DNA of 64,000 nt from VAZQ01 sp040510075 (GCA_040510075.1 JBEVJT010000113.1:1-64000), one strand, 5' to 3'; positions 18,230 to 27,057 are shown, counted from the first letter of the stretch. The notes: a model not told the origin generated them from the letters alone. Numbers and translations: made by a program.

Positions 18230-19195
18230 TCACTTCGCCAGATGCGGCGCGATCCGCTTGCATGCGTCGACCAGGCTCTGCACCGTCTCGGCGGATTTCT
18301 CGAACATGCCGCGTTCGCTGCCGCTGAGCTGAACCTCGACGAGGCGCTCGACGCCCTTCGCCCCGATCACCGCGAGCACGCCCACATAGAGGTCCTTGAG
18401 GCCGTATTCGCCGTTGACATACGCGGCGCAGGGGAGCACGCGCTTCTTGTCCTTGATGTAGCTCTCCGCCATTGCGATCGCCGAAGACGCGGGCGCATAA
18501 AACGCCGATCCGCTCTTGAGCAGATTGACGATCTCGGCGCCACCGTCACGGGTGCGCTGGACAATCGCATCGATGCGCGCCTGCGTCGTCCATTTCATTT
18601 TTACGAGATCAGGAAGCGGAATGCCGGCGACGGTTGAATAGCGCACGACCGGCACCATGGAATCGCCATGCCCGCCGAGCACGAAAGCCGAAACATCCTC
18701 CACCGACACATTGAACTCGTCGGCCAGAAAATAACGCAGCCGCGCGCTGTCGAGCACGCCTGCCATGCCGACCACCATCTGCTTGGGGAGGCCGCATGCC
18801 CGCTGCAGGGCCCACACCATCGCGTCGAGCGGGTTGGTGATGCAGATGACGAAAGCACCTGGGGCGTATTTCTTTATGCCGGCGCCCACCTGCTCCATCA
18901 CTTTCAGGTTGATGCCGAGCAGATCGTCGCGGCTCATGCCCGGCTTGCGCGGCACCCCCGCGGTCACGATGCAGACATTCGCCCCATCGATGGCGTCATA
19001 GGAATTTGTGCCCAGAAGATGCGCGTCGAAGCCTTCGACCGGCGCGGATTGCACGAGATCGAGCGCCTTGCCCTGAGGGATGCCTTCGGCGATGTCGAAC
19101 AGCACCACATCCCCGAGCTCTTTCAGACCGATTAGGTGGGCGAGGGTGCCGCCGATCTGGCCGGCACCGATCAACGCAATCTTCACACGCGCCAT
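18230..19195 (-). CDS. mdh: Malate dehydrogenase (NAD, LDH-like)
   Basis: Oxidises malate to oxaloacetate; 321 residues. NAD-binding GAGQIGGTLAHL at residues 10-21, substrate arginines in VPRKPGMSRDDL (Arg83, Arg89) and LDSARLRYF (Arg152), catalytic His176 in GGHGDSM. Start set at ATG 19195 (MARVKIALIGAG) with AGGA upstream. A longer in-frame reading from 19312 would translate the FPRKRESR repeat and is not credible. First gene of the mdh-sucC-sucD-sucA-sucB-lpdA operon. The 150-nt gap to zapE upstream is the likely promoter region. Confidence 0.97.
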   Translation of the reverse strand: MARVKIALIGAGQIGGTLAHLIGLKELGDVVLFDIAEGIPQGKALDLVQSAPVEGFDAHLLGTNSYDAIDGANVCIVTAGVPRKPGMSRDDLLGINLKVMEQVGAGIKKYAPGAFVICITNPLDAMVWALQRACGLPKQMVVGMAGVLDSARLRYFLADEFNVSVEDVSAFVLGGHGDSMVPVVRYSTVAGIPLPDLVKMKWTTQARIDAIVQRTRDGGAEIVNLLKSGSAFYAPASSAIAMAESYIKDKKRVLPCAAYVNGEYGLKDLYVGVLAVIGAKGVERLVEVQLSGSERGMFEKSAETVQSLVDACKRIAPHLAK

Positions 19196-19267
19196 GAAAA
19201 AAATCCTACGCCGCAAACGATGAGGGGGCCCCCACTGCAGGGACCCAAGGGTCGTCTCAGTGTCTCT

Positions 19268-19291
19268 GGATTCCCGCTTGCGCGGGAATGA
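19268..19291. repeat. Short palindrome ATTCCCGC-ttgc-GCGGGAAT
   Basis: A perfect 8+4+8 hairpin at 19270-19289, flanked by GG and GAG. It is the core of the common intergenic element whose false translation reads FPRKRES. It lies between mdh and zapE. Confidence 0.75.
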
Positions 19292-19346
19292 GCGGAGGGT
19301 CGGTGCGCTCAATTAAAGCAGATTTGCCATTCTCGGCATGGCAAAA

Positions 19347-20543
19347 TCAAGTCTCCACCAGCCCCGCGACCGAACTGGCCTGCGCCGCCGAGGAGGGCCC
19401 GTGCGGCAATGACAAATATGAAGGCGAGCGCATCTCAATTAGGCGCGAGGCGGTGCGCTTGAATTCGTAAGCTTCGTATCCATCGTTGGCCGTGTACAGC
19501 GCAACGGGCTCGGCGGCCGCGGAGGCAACAAGCTTCACCGCATTGTCGTAGAACGTGTCGATCAGGATGATGAAACGCTTGGCCTCGTTGCGGTGCGCGT
19601 AGTCCATCACCGGAATGGCGTCTATGACCACGGTATGAAATTCGTGGACGATCTTGAGATAATCGGCGGCCGCAAGCGGCTCCTCGCAAAGATTGTGAAA
19701 TGAGAAACGCGCGACACCATCCGCAGCTTTGGGCACGCGAATGGCGCGTCCTTTCACAATCAAATGCCGCTCTTGGGCGGATTGCCCGGCGGTGAGGCGT
19801 GCCCAGATTGTATCAAGCGCGCGCGCCGATGCCGCATTTGCAGGGACATGCCACACCGGCGCGTCGGCGAGCTTTTCCAGGCGGAAATCGGTCCGCGCGG
19901 CAAGGCGCACCACCTTCATGTGCTCCTCGATCAGTGCGATGAACGGCAGAAAGAGATCGCGGTTGAGTCCTTCGCGATAAAGCTCGCGCGGAGGCAGGTT
20001 GGAGGTTGCGACCACGACCACACCCAGCTCGAACAGCCGCGCAAACAACCGGCCGAGGATCATCGCGTCGGCAATGTCGGTGACGTGGAATTCGTCGAAA
20101 CACAAAAGCGAGCTGTCGCGCGCAATCGCCGTGGCGGCTTGTGCAATCGGTTCGCGATCCTTGATCGTGCCCGCCTTGATCTCTTGGCGCAGCGCATGGA
20201 TCCGCTCGTGCACTTCCGCCATGAATTCGTGAAAGTGCACGCGACGCTTGGACGAGACCGCAGCGGCAGAGAAGAAGATATCCATCAGCATTGTCTTGCC
20301 GCGGCCGACCTCGCCATAGATGTAGAGCCCCCTGACCGCGTGGGCGGCGCCATTGCGCCCACCAAAGATCCAGCTCAAACCTGATGATTTGCGCGCAAGC
20401 TGATGTTGCGTCAGCGCCTGGTCGAGCTGCGCGAGATCTTCCACCAGATCGGCTTGTGCGTTGTCGGGCTCGATCTCGCCGGAGGCGATTTTGGCCGCGT
20501 AGCGCGCGTTGACCGCCCTGGAGCCCGGCATTCTCAAATTCAT
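19347..20543 (-). CDS. zapE: Cell division protein ZapE (AFG1-like ATPase)
   Basis: P-loop ATPase of the ZapE/AFG1 group, linked in other bacteria to the Z-ring. 398 residues from ATG 20543 (MNLRMPGSRAVNARYAAKI); an alternative ATG at 20564 adds seven residues. Walker A GEVGRGKTMLMD, then the family signature VHFHEFMAEVHERIHALRQE, Walker B LLCFDEFHVTDIADAMILGRLF, sensor VVVATSNLPPRELYREGLNRDLFLPFI, and near the C-terminus RFIILIDTFYDN. It sits upstream of mdh on the same strand, as in many Rhizobiales. Divergent from a GNAT gene, with a palindrome between them. Confidence 0.93.
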   Translation of the reverse strand: MNLRMPGSRAVNARYAAKIASGEIEPDNAQADLVEDLAQLDQALTQHQLARKSSGLSWIFGGRNGAAHAVRGLYIYGEVGRGKTMLMDIFFSAAAVSSKRRVHFHEFMAEVHERIHALRQEIKAGTIKDREPIAQAATAIARDSSLLCFDEFHVTDIADAMILGRLFARLFELGVVVVATSNLPPRELYREGLNRDLFLPFIALIEEHMKVVRLAARTDFRLEKLADAPVWHVPANAASARALDTIWARLTAGQSAQERHLIVKGRAIRVPKAADGVARFSFHNLCEEPLAAADYLKIVHEFHTVVIDAIPVMDYAHRNEAKRFIILIDTFYDNAVKLVASAAAEPVALYTANDGYEAYEFKRTASRLIEMRSPSYLSLPHGPSSAAQASSVAGLVET

Positions 20544-20678
20544 CAATGCCCAACTCTTGTGCATTGCGATATAAATTCCAACAGCTTCGGGCTTAGCGCA
20601 TAGCCGCCATGTGAATTTATCATCTGTATTCAACCTATTAACCGAAAGTTGATCGACCCGACACGATGCAGACCTCTT

Positions 20679-20725
20679 GTATTGCGATGCAATACGGTGA
20701 TTCGCAAAAACAGTGATTCGCAAAA
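20679..20725. promoter_or_regulatory. Palindrome and direct repeats between zapE and a GNAT gene
   Basis: GTATTGC-gat-GCAATAC (20679-20695) is a perfect 17-bp palindrome. It is followed by two copies of GTGATTCGCAAAA (20697-20709 and 20713-20725), 16 nt apart start to start; the second runs into the Shine-Dalgarno of the GNAT gene. A half-similar ATTGCGAT also occurs just upstream of the zapE start. This looks like an operator region, but no regulator is encoded nearby. Confidence 0.4.
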
Positions 20726-20736
20726 GGAGACCGACA

Positions 20737-21312
20737 ATGGAAGAGCCGCTCCCCGAGGGTGGGCAGATCCGCAAATTGTGGATCGCCGAAGCCGATCTCT
20801 ATCGCGAACATCTCCTCCGGCTCGACCCGAAGAGCCGGCGCAGCCGGTTTGCCGGCGCGGTGTCGAATGAGTTCTTGCGCAAATATGCAGACCTCGCATT
20901 CAGCTTGGATTCGATCATTCACGGCTTTATCGTAGAGGACATATTGCGCGGAGCTGCCGAGCTGCGCGCCATCGGCTCGCCCGCACGGCGTGAGGCGGAA
21001 GCGGCATTCTCCATCGAGAAACCATGGCAGAGCCATGGCGTCGGCTCGGCGCTCCTCGAGCGCACATTGCTGGCGGCGCGCAACCGCGGGTTTCGTTTTC
21101 TGCACATGGCCTGCCTTGCTGATAATGAGCGCATGCAGCAGCTCGCGCGCAAATACGACGCGGACCTGCGTTTCGACTTCGATACGGTGGTGGGCGAGGT
21201 CACCGCGCCGCGTCCGACACCGCTCTCGGTGTTCCGCGAGGTCCTCGCGGACGGCCACGGCTTCGCCACGGCGATATTCGACGTGCAGTCGCGTCTGCTC
21301 CGCGCGGTGTAG
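20737..21312 (+). CDS. GNAT family N-acetyltransferase
   Basis: 191 residues from ATG 20737, with AGGAGA at 20725-20730. The core is a GNAT fold: LRAIGSPARREAEAAFSIEKPWQSHGVGSALLERTLLAARNRGFRFLHM, in which QSHGVGSALL (about residues 103-112) is the acetyl-CoA pyrophosphate loop. The N-terminus (RKLWIAEADLYREHLLRLDPKSRRSRFAG) resembles GNAT proteins of unknown substrate common in alphaproteobacteria. Substrate cannot be inferred. A single-gene unit flanked by zapE (divergent) and thpR (convergent). Confidence 0.85.
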   Translation: MEEPLPEGGQIRKLWIAEADLYREHLLRLDPKSRRSRFAGAVSNEFLRKYADLAFSLDSIIHGFIVEDILRGAAELRAIGSPARREAEAAFSIEKPWQSHGVGSALLERTLLAARNRGFRFLHMACLADNERMQQLARKYDADLRFDFDTVVGEVTAPRPTPLSVFREVLADGHGFATAIFDVQSRLLRAV

Positions 21313-21380
21313 AGTGAGCCTCGGCAAATAAAAGAATGAGTAAGCGGGCGCATTCTGCACGCGCGTGCTCGCGGGTGCAG

Positions 21381-21917
21381 TCACGCTGCGAGCGGGTAGG
21401 CGGCTTCAACCACATACGGTCCACCGCCCCCTCCCATGCGCGAGGAGAACAGCACAAAACGCGAAACGGTGACCGCCGGCACATGCAACGGCGCGCGCAC
21501 GGCGAGATAATCGGCGACCTGCCGGCTCGATGATTCGCGCAAGCGGGCGAGCGTGACATGTGGCGTGTATTTGCGGCCTTCGGGCTCGAGGCCGACGCGC
21601 TGGAGGAGCCGCTCGTGTTCGGCCTGCAGCTCCATCAGCTCCGCCGCGGGAGCAAAGCGCGCCACGACGGCGCGCGGTTTCCTCCCTCCGAACGAGTCGA
21701 GATCCTGCAAACGCAGCTCAACGGGCGCGCGTCGCACCCGCGCCAGCAACGAGGTGACCTCGTGGGCGATCACCTCATCCACTTCGCCAATGAAGCGCAA
21801 GGTCACGTGATAGTTCTCCGGCTCGATCCAGCGCGCGCCGGGCAATCCGCCGCGCAAACCCGCGAGCGCTTCGACAACGGCACGCGGCAGTTCGAGACCG
21901 GTGAACAAGCGAGGCAC
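21381..21917 (-). CDS. thpR: RNA 2',3'-cyclic phosphodiesterase (2H family)
   Basis: 178 residues. The two H-x-T motifs of the 2H phosphoesterase superfamily are present: HVTL at residues 37-40 and HVTL at 120-123. The N-terminus MPRLFTGLELP and the RWIEPENYHVTLRFIGE segment match the ThpR/LigT group, which opens 2',3'-cyclic phosphate RNA ends. It ends at 21381, and its start is 6 nt after the stop of the esterase gene, suggesting co-transcription with it. Confidence 0.92.
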   Translation of the reverse strand: MPRLFTGLELPRAVVEALAGLRGGLPGARWIEPENYHVTLRFIGEVDEVIAHEVTSLLARVRRAPVELRLQDLDSFGGRKPRAVVARFAPAAELMELQAEHERLLQRVGLEPEGRKYTPHVTLARLRESSSRQVADYLAVRAPLHVPAVTVSRFVLFSSRMGGGGGPYVVEAAYPLAA

Positions 21918-21923
21918 GGCACT

Positions 21924-22634
21924 TTACGTCCCGCGCTGGGCCTGCACGCGCGTGATGAGTTCCTCCACCTGCGGCAGGATGCGCGCGACAATCGCGTCAA
22001 TGCCGGCGGCATTGGGATGCACGCCGTCCTGCAGGTTGAACCGCGGTTGCGCGGCAATGCCTTCGAGAAAGAACGGATAAAACAGGACGTCACTCTCGCG
22101 CGCGAGATCGGCATAGATGCGCTCGAACTCGTCGCCATAGGCGTGGCCGAGATTTGGAGCCGCGCGCATGCCGGCGAGCAGAACAAGGACGTTACGATCC
22201 CTCAGCCGGCGAATGATTTGTGCAAGCGCTTTGCGCGTCATTGCGGGATCAACGCCAAGCAGCATGTCGTTCGCGCCCAGTGCGACGATCACCGCGTCAG
22301 TGCCGTCTGGCACCGACCAGTCGAGCCGCGCGAGTCCGCGCGCGGCGGTATCGCCGGATGCGCCGGCATTGACGATCTCGACCGCATAGCCTTTGGCCTT
22401 GAGTGCGCCTTCGAGCTTGGCCGGGAATGCCGCTTGCGCGGGCAAGCCGTACCCCGCAGTCAGGGAATCACCGAAGGCGACGATGCGCACCGGCCGATCG
22501 CCACCGCGGCCGGGCTCACCGGCAGCTCCCCCGAACGTCAAAGCCATGAGCACCCCGGTATGGACCAGCGCCTTGCAGCCCCGATATGACCGGCACGCCC
22601 AGTTCCTGAACCAAAATGCCGCAAAGGCACGCAT
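21924..22634 (-). CDS. Arylesterase / lysophospholipase, SGNH hydrolase (TesA-like)
   Basis: 236 residues from ATG 22634. An N-terminal hydrophobic segment (about 21-38) suggests export. The catalytic block I nucleophile is Ser57 in GDSLTAGYGL; GAND gives the oxyanion Asn, and DGVHPN gives Asp203 and His206. All four SGNH blocks are present, so it should be active on esters, thioesters or lysophospholipids. The start codon overlaps that of the divergent ABC ATPase gene by two bases. The pairing with ybbA/ybbP-type genes mirrors the E. coli tesA-ybbAP arrangement. Confidence 0.9.
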   Translation of the reverse strand: MRAFAAFWFRNWACRSYRGCKALVHTGVLMALTFGGAAGEPGRGGDRPVRIVAFGDSLTAGYGLPAQAAFPAKLEGALKAKGYAVEIVNAGASGDTAARGLARLDWSVPDGTDAVIVALGANDMLLGVDPAMTRKALAQIIRRLRDRNVLVLLAGMRAAPNLGHAYGDEFERIYADLARESDVLFYPFFLEGIAAQPRFNLQDGVHPNAAGIDAIVARILPQVEELITRVQAQRGT

Positions 22635-23331
22635 GCACCAACTCTCTCCTTCAGCATCGGCGAAAACTGCCGTCGCGCTCGCCGGCGTGAACCTCGCGCT
22701 CGGGCGAGGAAGAGCGCGCGTCCACATCCTCAAAGACATCGGTTTCAATATAGGTTGCGGCGAGGCGGTTGGCCTCCTCGGTCCGTCGGGATCGGGCAAA
22801 TCGACGCTGCTGATGGTGATTGCAGGATTGGAGCGCACGGATAGCGGTGTTGTGGCGGTTGCCGGCCAGGAGCTCAATGGTCTCGACGAGGATTCTTTGG
22901 CACGCTTCCGCGCAAAGAATATCGGGATCGTATTCCAATCATTCCATCTCATTCCGACGATGAGCGCCATCGAGAACGTCGCCGTGCCGTTGGAATTCAT
23001 GGGCGTGCGGGATGCCCAAATGCGCGCGAGAAGTGAACTTGCGGCGGTGGGGCTCGCGGACCGCGCGCATCACTATCCGGCGGAGCTTTCGGGCGGCGAG
23101 CAGCAGCGGGTTGCGCTTGCCCGCGCGCTGGCGCCAGGACCTGCCATTCTTCTCGCGGATGAGCCCACCGGCAATCTCGACGAGACCACCGGCAGCCATG
23201 TCATTGATCTTCTGTTCGAGCAACATGCAGAGCGCGGCACGACGCTCATTCTCGTGACCCATGACCGAGCACTCGCCTCGCGGTGCGATCGCCTGCTGCG
23301 CCTGCGCTCCGGACGACTGGAGGCGGAATGA
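22633..23331 (+). CDS. ABC transporter ATP-binding protein (YbbA/LolD-like)
   Basis: 232 residues from ATG 22633. Walker A GPSGSGKSTLL at residues 50-60, Q-loop in FQSFHLIPTMSAIENV, signature LSGGEQQRVALARAL near 148, Walker B AILLADEPTGNLDE, and the H-loop in LVTHDRAL. It belongs to the MacB/LolD/FtsE group that powers FtsX-type permeases. The ATG at 22633 overlaps the divergent esterase start; longer in-frame starts exist upstream inside the esterase gene. Partner permease is 23452-26007. Confidence 0.93.
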   Translation: MHQLSPSASAKTAVALAGVNLALGRGRARVHILKDIGFNIGCGEAVGLLGPSGSGKSTLLMVIAGLERTDSGVVAVAGQELNGLDEDSLARFRAKNIGIVFQSFHLIPTMSAIENVAVPLEFMGVRDAQMRARSELAAVGLADRAHHYPAELSGGEQQRVALARALAPGPAILLADEPTGNLDETTGSHVIDLLFEQHAERGTTLILVTHDRALASRCDRLLRLRSGRLEAE

Positions 23332-23365
23332 CGGATAGTTATGAGGGGGTGTTCTCTCGATCATA

Positions 23366-23415
23366 CCTTCCCCTGAAAGGGGGAGGTCGATCGGCCCGCG
23401 CAACGGGGAGGGAGC
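23366..23415. repeat. CCTTCCCC...GGGGGAGG inverted repeat
   Basis: CCTTCCCC-tgaaa-GGGGGAGG (23366-23386), followed by a GCGCAACGGGGAGGG fragment. It belongs to the same loose family as the elements at 12.75 kb and 18.05 kb, and occupies the 120-nt spacer between ABC ATPase and permease. Confidence 0.6.
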
Positions 23416-23451
23416 GCGCCGAGTGCGCGGCACCAGCAAAGCTGACGAGAG

Positions 23452-26007
23452 ATGCCGAGTTCTGAGGCCCGCCCCAATCGCCTGTTGCTCGCCGCGCGGA
23501 TGGCGGGGCGCGAAATGCGCGGCGGGCTGCGCGGTTTTTACGTCTTCACCGCCTGCATCATGCTGGGAGTTGCCGCCATTGCCGGCGTGAACGCGACCGC
23601 CGCGGCGCTGGTCGAGGGCCTGGCGCGCGAAGGCAGAACCATTCTGGGCGGCGACCTAGCTTTCATCCTGAGCCTGCGGGAAGCGACCGCGGAGGAGCTC
23701 GCGTTCCTGCAAAGCCAGGGAAGGCTTTCGCGTGTTGCCATCATGCGCGCGACGGTGCGCGCGCAAGGAGGCGAGCCGGCGCTCGTCGAAATGAAAGCCG
23801 TCGATGCAGCCCATCCGCTCTATGGCACGCTACAACTCGACCCGCAGCTGCTGCTGGCGCAAGTGCTGGCGCGCGAGGGCGAGACCTACGGAGCCGCTGC
23901 GGATCCTGCGCTCCTCGCGCGGCTCGGTATTGCACCCGGTGCGGACCTTGCGCTCGGGTCGACCCGCATTCAAGTGCGCACCCTCATTGACTCCGAACCC
24001 GACAAGCTCTCGGGTGGGATCGGCTTTGGACCGCGACTGATCGTCAGCGATGAAGCCCTGCGCGCGAGCGGGCTTCTCCAGCCTGGAAGCATCGTGCGCT
24101 GGCATTACCGGTTGCGGCTTCCGGAGAACAAACAATACGAGGCTTCCGTGCGCGCCATGGCGACCGCGGCGCAGCAACGATTTCCCGAAGCGGGCTGGGA
24201 CATCCGGTCGCGCAGTCATGCCGCGCCCTCCCTGCAGCAAAACATCGACCGCTTCACGCAATACCTCACCCTTGTCGGGCTCACCGCGCTGCTCATCGGC
24301 GGCATCGGCGTCGGCAATGCGGTCAAGGCGCATCTCGATCGCCGGCGCAACGTGATTGCGGTTTACAAATGCATGGGTGCTACGGGCGCGGGCGTGGTTG
24401 CGATTTATCTCGTGCAAGTGATGGTCCTCGCGTGTCTCGCATCGATCCCGGGACTCGCGTTCGGGGCCGCGCTGCCGTTCATCGTAGCCGGCTTCGATCT
24501 GCCCTTGCCGTTGACGCCGACTGTTGCTCCAGGCGCGCTCGCGCTCGCGCTAGTTTACGGGGTGCTCGTCGCGGTTGCGTTTGCACTCTGGCCCTTGGGC
24601 CGCGCGCACGATCTTCCAGTGTCCGCGCTCTTTCGCGATGAAATCGCTCCGCGTTGGGTGCCGCCGCGCCTGCGCTACGGTCTGACTACGGTGCTGATCA
24701 TCGGCGTTCTGATTGTTCTTGCGGTAGGCACGGCTTTTGACCGGCGCATCGCCATCATTTTCGTGATCGCTGCTGCCGCAATCTTTGCGTTGCTGCGCTT
24801 CATCGCAAAGCTCATAATGGTTGCGGCGCGCAATGCACCGCGCGTGCAATCCCCCGTCGTTCGCCTTGCCATCGCGAACCTGCATCGGCCGGGCGCGCTT
24901 ACGCCCAGCGTAGTCCTGTCATTGGGGTTGGGTTTAGCGCTGCTCGTCACCGTCATTGCCATCGAGGGCAATCTGCGCCGTCAGTTCCTTTCCGCATTGC
25001 CCGACCAGGCACCCAGCTTCTATTTCATCGATATTCCGGTGGGTGAAGCCCAGAACTTCGACACCTTCGTTCGCGCTCACGCGCCAGCGGTCGTGCTCAA
25101 TCGCGTACCCATGTTGCGCGGGCGCATCGTCGCGGCGAACAGCGTCTCCGCCGAGGAGATAAAACCGTCGCCGGATGTCGCCTGGGCGCTGCAAAGCGAT
25201 CGTGGCATCACGTTTGCCGATGCACTGCCGCCGGGCTCGCAACTTGTTGCGGGCGAATGGTGGCAGCCCGATTACGCGGGCCCGCCGCTGGTGTCCTTCG
25301 AGAAACGCATTGCGGATGGGCTGGGCCTCCACGTCGGAGACAGCGTCACGGTGAATGTGCTGGGTCGCAACATTTCCGCGCGGATTGCAAATCTGCGCAG
25401 CGTCGAATGGCAAAGCCTGGGCATCAATTTCGTGATGGTCTTTTCGCCAAATACGTTCCGCGGTGCGCCGGTGACGCACATCGCAACGCTCTCCTATCCG
25501 GCGGGAAGCACGCGCGGGGAGGAAGGCGCGCTCATGCGGGCGGTTGCCCATGAATTTCCTGGGGTCAACGTGCTGCGCGTGCGCGATCTCCTCGATGCGG
25601 TCGGGCAAACGGTAACCAATCTCACCTATGGCATCCGCGCAGCGAGTGCGCTCAGCTTGATCCTGGCCGGCTGCGTGCTCGCGGGCGCCCTTGCCGCCTC
25701 GCAGAGGCAGCGCATCTACGATGCCGTGATCCTGAAGACGCTGGGCGCAACGCGCATGCGCCTCGTGCTCGCCTACGCGCTGGAATATTTTGCCAGCGGG
25801 GCGGCTGCAGCCATTTTCGGCGTGATCGCCGGGACCGCTGCAGCGGCCTTCGTGCTCACCCGACTGATGCACCTCTCGTTCGTCCTCACTCCCGGCCCAC
25901 TGCTCGCCACCTGCGCCGTCGGTGTGGTTGCCACCGTAGTGTTCGGACTCCTAGGAACGTTTCGCGCCCTGGGGCAAAAGCCCGGCCCTATCCTGAGGAA
26001 TTTGTAA
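23452..26007 (+). CDS. ABC transporter permease, FtsX-type (YbbP-like)
   Basis: 851 residues. An N-terminal membrane helix (about 22-45, FYVFTACIMLGVAAIAGV) is followed by a large MacB-type periplasmic domain (50-260). A first FtsX block follows (about 270-410, TALLIGGIGVGNAVKAHLDRRRNVIAVYKCMGATG), then central helices, a second periplasmic domain (510-720), and a second FtsX block at the C-terminus (SQRQRIYDAVILKTLGATRMRLVLAYALEY onward). The doubled architecture is that of YbbP. With its ATPase and the neighbouring esterase it probably handles lipids or lipoproteins at the envelope; substrate unknown. Confidence 0.92.
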   Translation: MPSSEARPNRLLLAARMAGREMRGGLRGFYVFTACIMLGVAAIAGVNATAAALVEGLAREGRTILGGDLAFILSLREATAEELAFLQSQGRLSRVAIMRATVRAQGGEPALVEMKAVDAAHPLYGTLQLDPQLLLAQVLAREGETYGAAADPALLARLGIAPGADLALGSTRIQVRTLIDSEPDKLSGGIGFGPRLIVSDEALRASGLLQPGSIVRWHYRLRLPENKQYEASVRAMATAAQQRFPEAGWDIRSRSHAAPSLQQNIDRFTQYLTLVGLTALLIGGIGVGNAVKAHLDRRRNVIAVYKCMGATGAGVVAIYLVQVMVLACLASIPGLAFGAALPFIVAGFDLPLPLTPTVAPGALALALVYGVLVAVAFALWPLGRAHDLPVSALFRDEIAPRWVPPRLRYGLTTVLIIGVLIVLAVGTAFDRRIAIIFVIAAAAIFALLRFIAKLIMVAARNAPRVQSPVVRLAIANLHRPGALTPSVVLSLGLGLALLVTVIAIEGNLRRQFLSALPDQAPSFYFIDIPVGEAQNFDTFVRAHAPAVVLNRVPMLRGRIVAANSVSAEEIKPSPDVAWALQSDRGITFADALPPGSQLVAGEWWQPDYAGPPLVSFEKRIADGLGLHVGDSVTVNVLGRNISARIANLRSVEWQSLGINFVMVFSPNTFRGAPVTHIATLSYPAGSTRGEEGALMRAVAHEFPGVNVLRVRDLLDAVGQTVTNLTYGIRAASALSLILAGCVLAGALAASQRQRIYDAVILKTLGATRMRLVLAYALEYFASGAAAAIFGVIAGTAAAAFVLTRLMHLSFVLTPGPLLATCAVGVVATVVFGLLGTFRALGQKPGPILRNL

Positions 26008-26120
26008 ACACGCGCTGCGCGCATGGACAAAATGTCATCTTTGCGGGCGATCAGAAGGCGTTAACAAATGTGCGGCACGGCATCTGGCGCGGAACTCAAT
26101 CCCGCATTAGATTCCGGCAT

Positions 26121-26180
26121 TCCACGCCTTGGGGCTGAAAGTCCGCCGGGGCGCCACGGGCCGGCCCGCTAGCCGGCATC
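26121..26180 (+). ncRNA. Probable ybhL leader (structured 5' UTR)
   Basis: Immediately upstream of a YbhL/BAX-inhibitor gene. Visible pairings: CGCCTT/GGGGCG (26125-26130 with 26148-26153) enclosing the hairpin GGGCT-gaa-AGTCC (26132-26144), then GCCGGC-ccgcta-GCCGGC (26160-26177). Rfam describes a ybhL leader in Rhizobiales in exactly this position; the match here is by location and foldability, not by a covariance search. Confidence 0.55.
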
Positions 26181-26197
26181 ACAGAGAGGGAATTCCC

Positions 26198-26956
26198 ATG
26201 TCGAATTTCGACCGGAACTACGCGGCTGCCAGGCGCGGCGTCGGTACGGACCGGACAATTGCGGTCGATGCGGGTCTGCGCGCCTACATGATCCGCGTCT
26301 ACAACTACATGGCGGCGGGTGTCGCGCTCACCGGCATCGTTTCGTGGCTGACGTTCAATGCCGCGGTTGTGGATACGGCGGGACGGATCACGCTCACTCC
26401 GTTCGGCCAGATGATCTACAGCGGGCCCGCGGTCATCGTGCTGTTCCTTGCCACGCTGGGCCTCGTGTTTGCAATCAGCTGGCGCGTTGGCTCCATGCAG
26501 CCATCGACGGCATTCGCGCTCTTCATGGTGTATGCGGCCTTGCTGGGCGTGATGCTATCGTCGATATTTCTCGCCTACACCCACACCTCGATCACGCGTG
26601 TGTTCTTCATCTCAGCCGCGTCGTTCGGCGCCCTGAGCCTCTGGGGTTACACCACACAGCGGGATCTGTCCGGAATGGGGTCCTTTCTGATCATGGGCCT
26701 GTTCGGGCTGATCATCGCCATGCTGGTCAACATATTCCTGAAAAGCACCGGACTTGAGTTCGTGATCTCGGCAGTCGGCGTGTTGGTATTCGCCGGGCTC
26801 ACCGCCTGGGACACCCAGCGCATCAAGGAAATGTATGACCCGATGGAGGACGGCACGGCCGTTGGCCGAAAGGCCGTGATGGGCGCGCTGTCGCTCTATC
26901 TCGACTTCATCAACCTCTTCACGTTCCTGCTGCGCTTCCTTGGCGATCGCCGCTGA
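26198..26956 (+). CDS. BAX inhibitor-1 / YccA family membrane protein (YbhL-like)
   Basis: 252 residues from ATG 26198, with GAGAGGG at 26184-26190. A soluble N-terminus (residues 1-30) is followed by seven predicted membrane segments, beginning VYNYMAAGVALTGIVSWL and ending FINLFTFLLRFLGDRR. Conserved family features include GLTAWDTQRIKEMY near residue 205, with the Asp of the pH-sensing pair. Bacterial members conduct calcium in a pH-dependent way; the role here is unproven. A strong terminator follows, so it is a single-gene transcript. Confidence 0.95.
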   Translation: MSNFDRNYAAARRGVGTDRTIAVDAGLRAYMIRVYNYMAAGVALTGIVSWLTFNAAVVDTAGRITLTPFGQMIYSGPAVIVLFLATLGLVFAISWRVGSMQPSTAFALFMVYAALLGVMLSSIFLAYTHTSITRVFFISAASFGALSLWGYTTQRDLSGMGSFLIMGLFGLIIAMLVNIFLKSTGLEFVISAVGVLVFAGLTAWDTQRIKEMYDPMEDGTAVGRKAVMGALSLYLDFINLFTFLLRFLGDRR

Positions 26957-26984
26957 AGAGAAACGAGAGCGCCAAATCAATCTG

Positions 26985-27012
26985 AGCGCCCCGGCCTGCC
27001 GGGGCGCTTTGC
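26985..27012 (+). terminator. Rho-independent terminator after the BAX-inhibitor-like gene
   Basis: Stem AGCGCCCCGG / CCGGGGCGCT (26985-26994 with 26999-27008), short loop, followed by TTGCTGTT. It lies about 30 nt past the stop codon. Confidence 0.85.
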
Positions 27013-27057
27013 TGTTGGGCATGATGTTTTCTCCACCGGGGCGCGCTGTCGGCCATC

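Noticed and set aside
19196..19312. 39-residue N-terminal extension of malate dehydrogenase
   Set aside because: Encodes the FPRKRES repeat artefact; the Rossmann fold begins right at ATG 19195.
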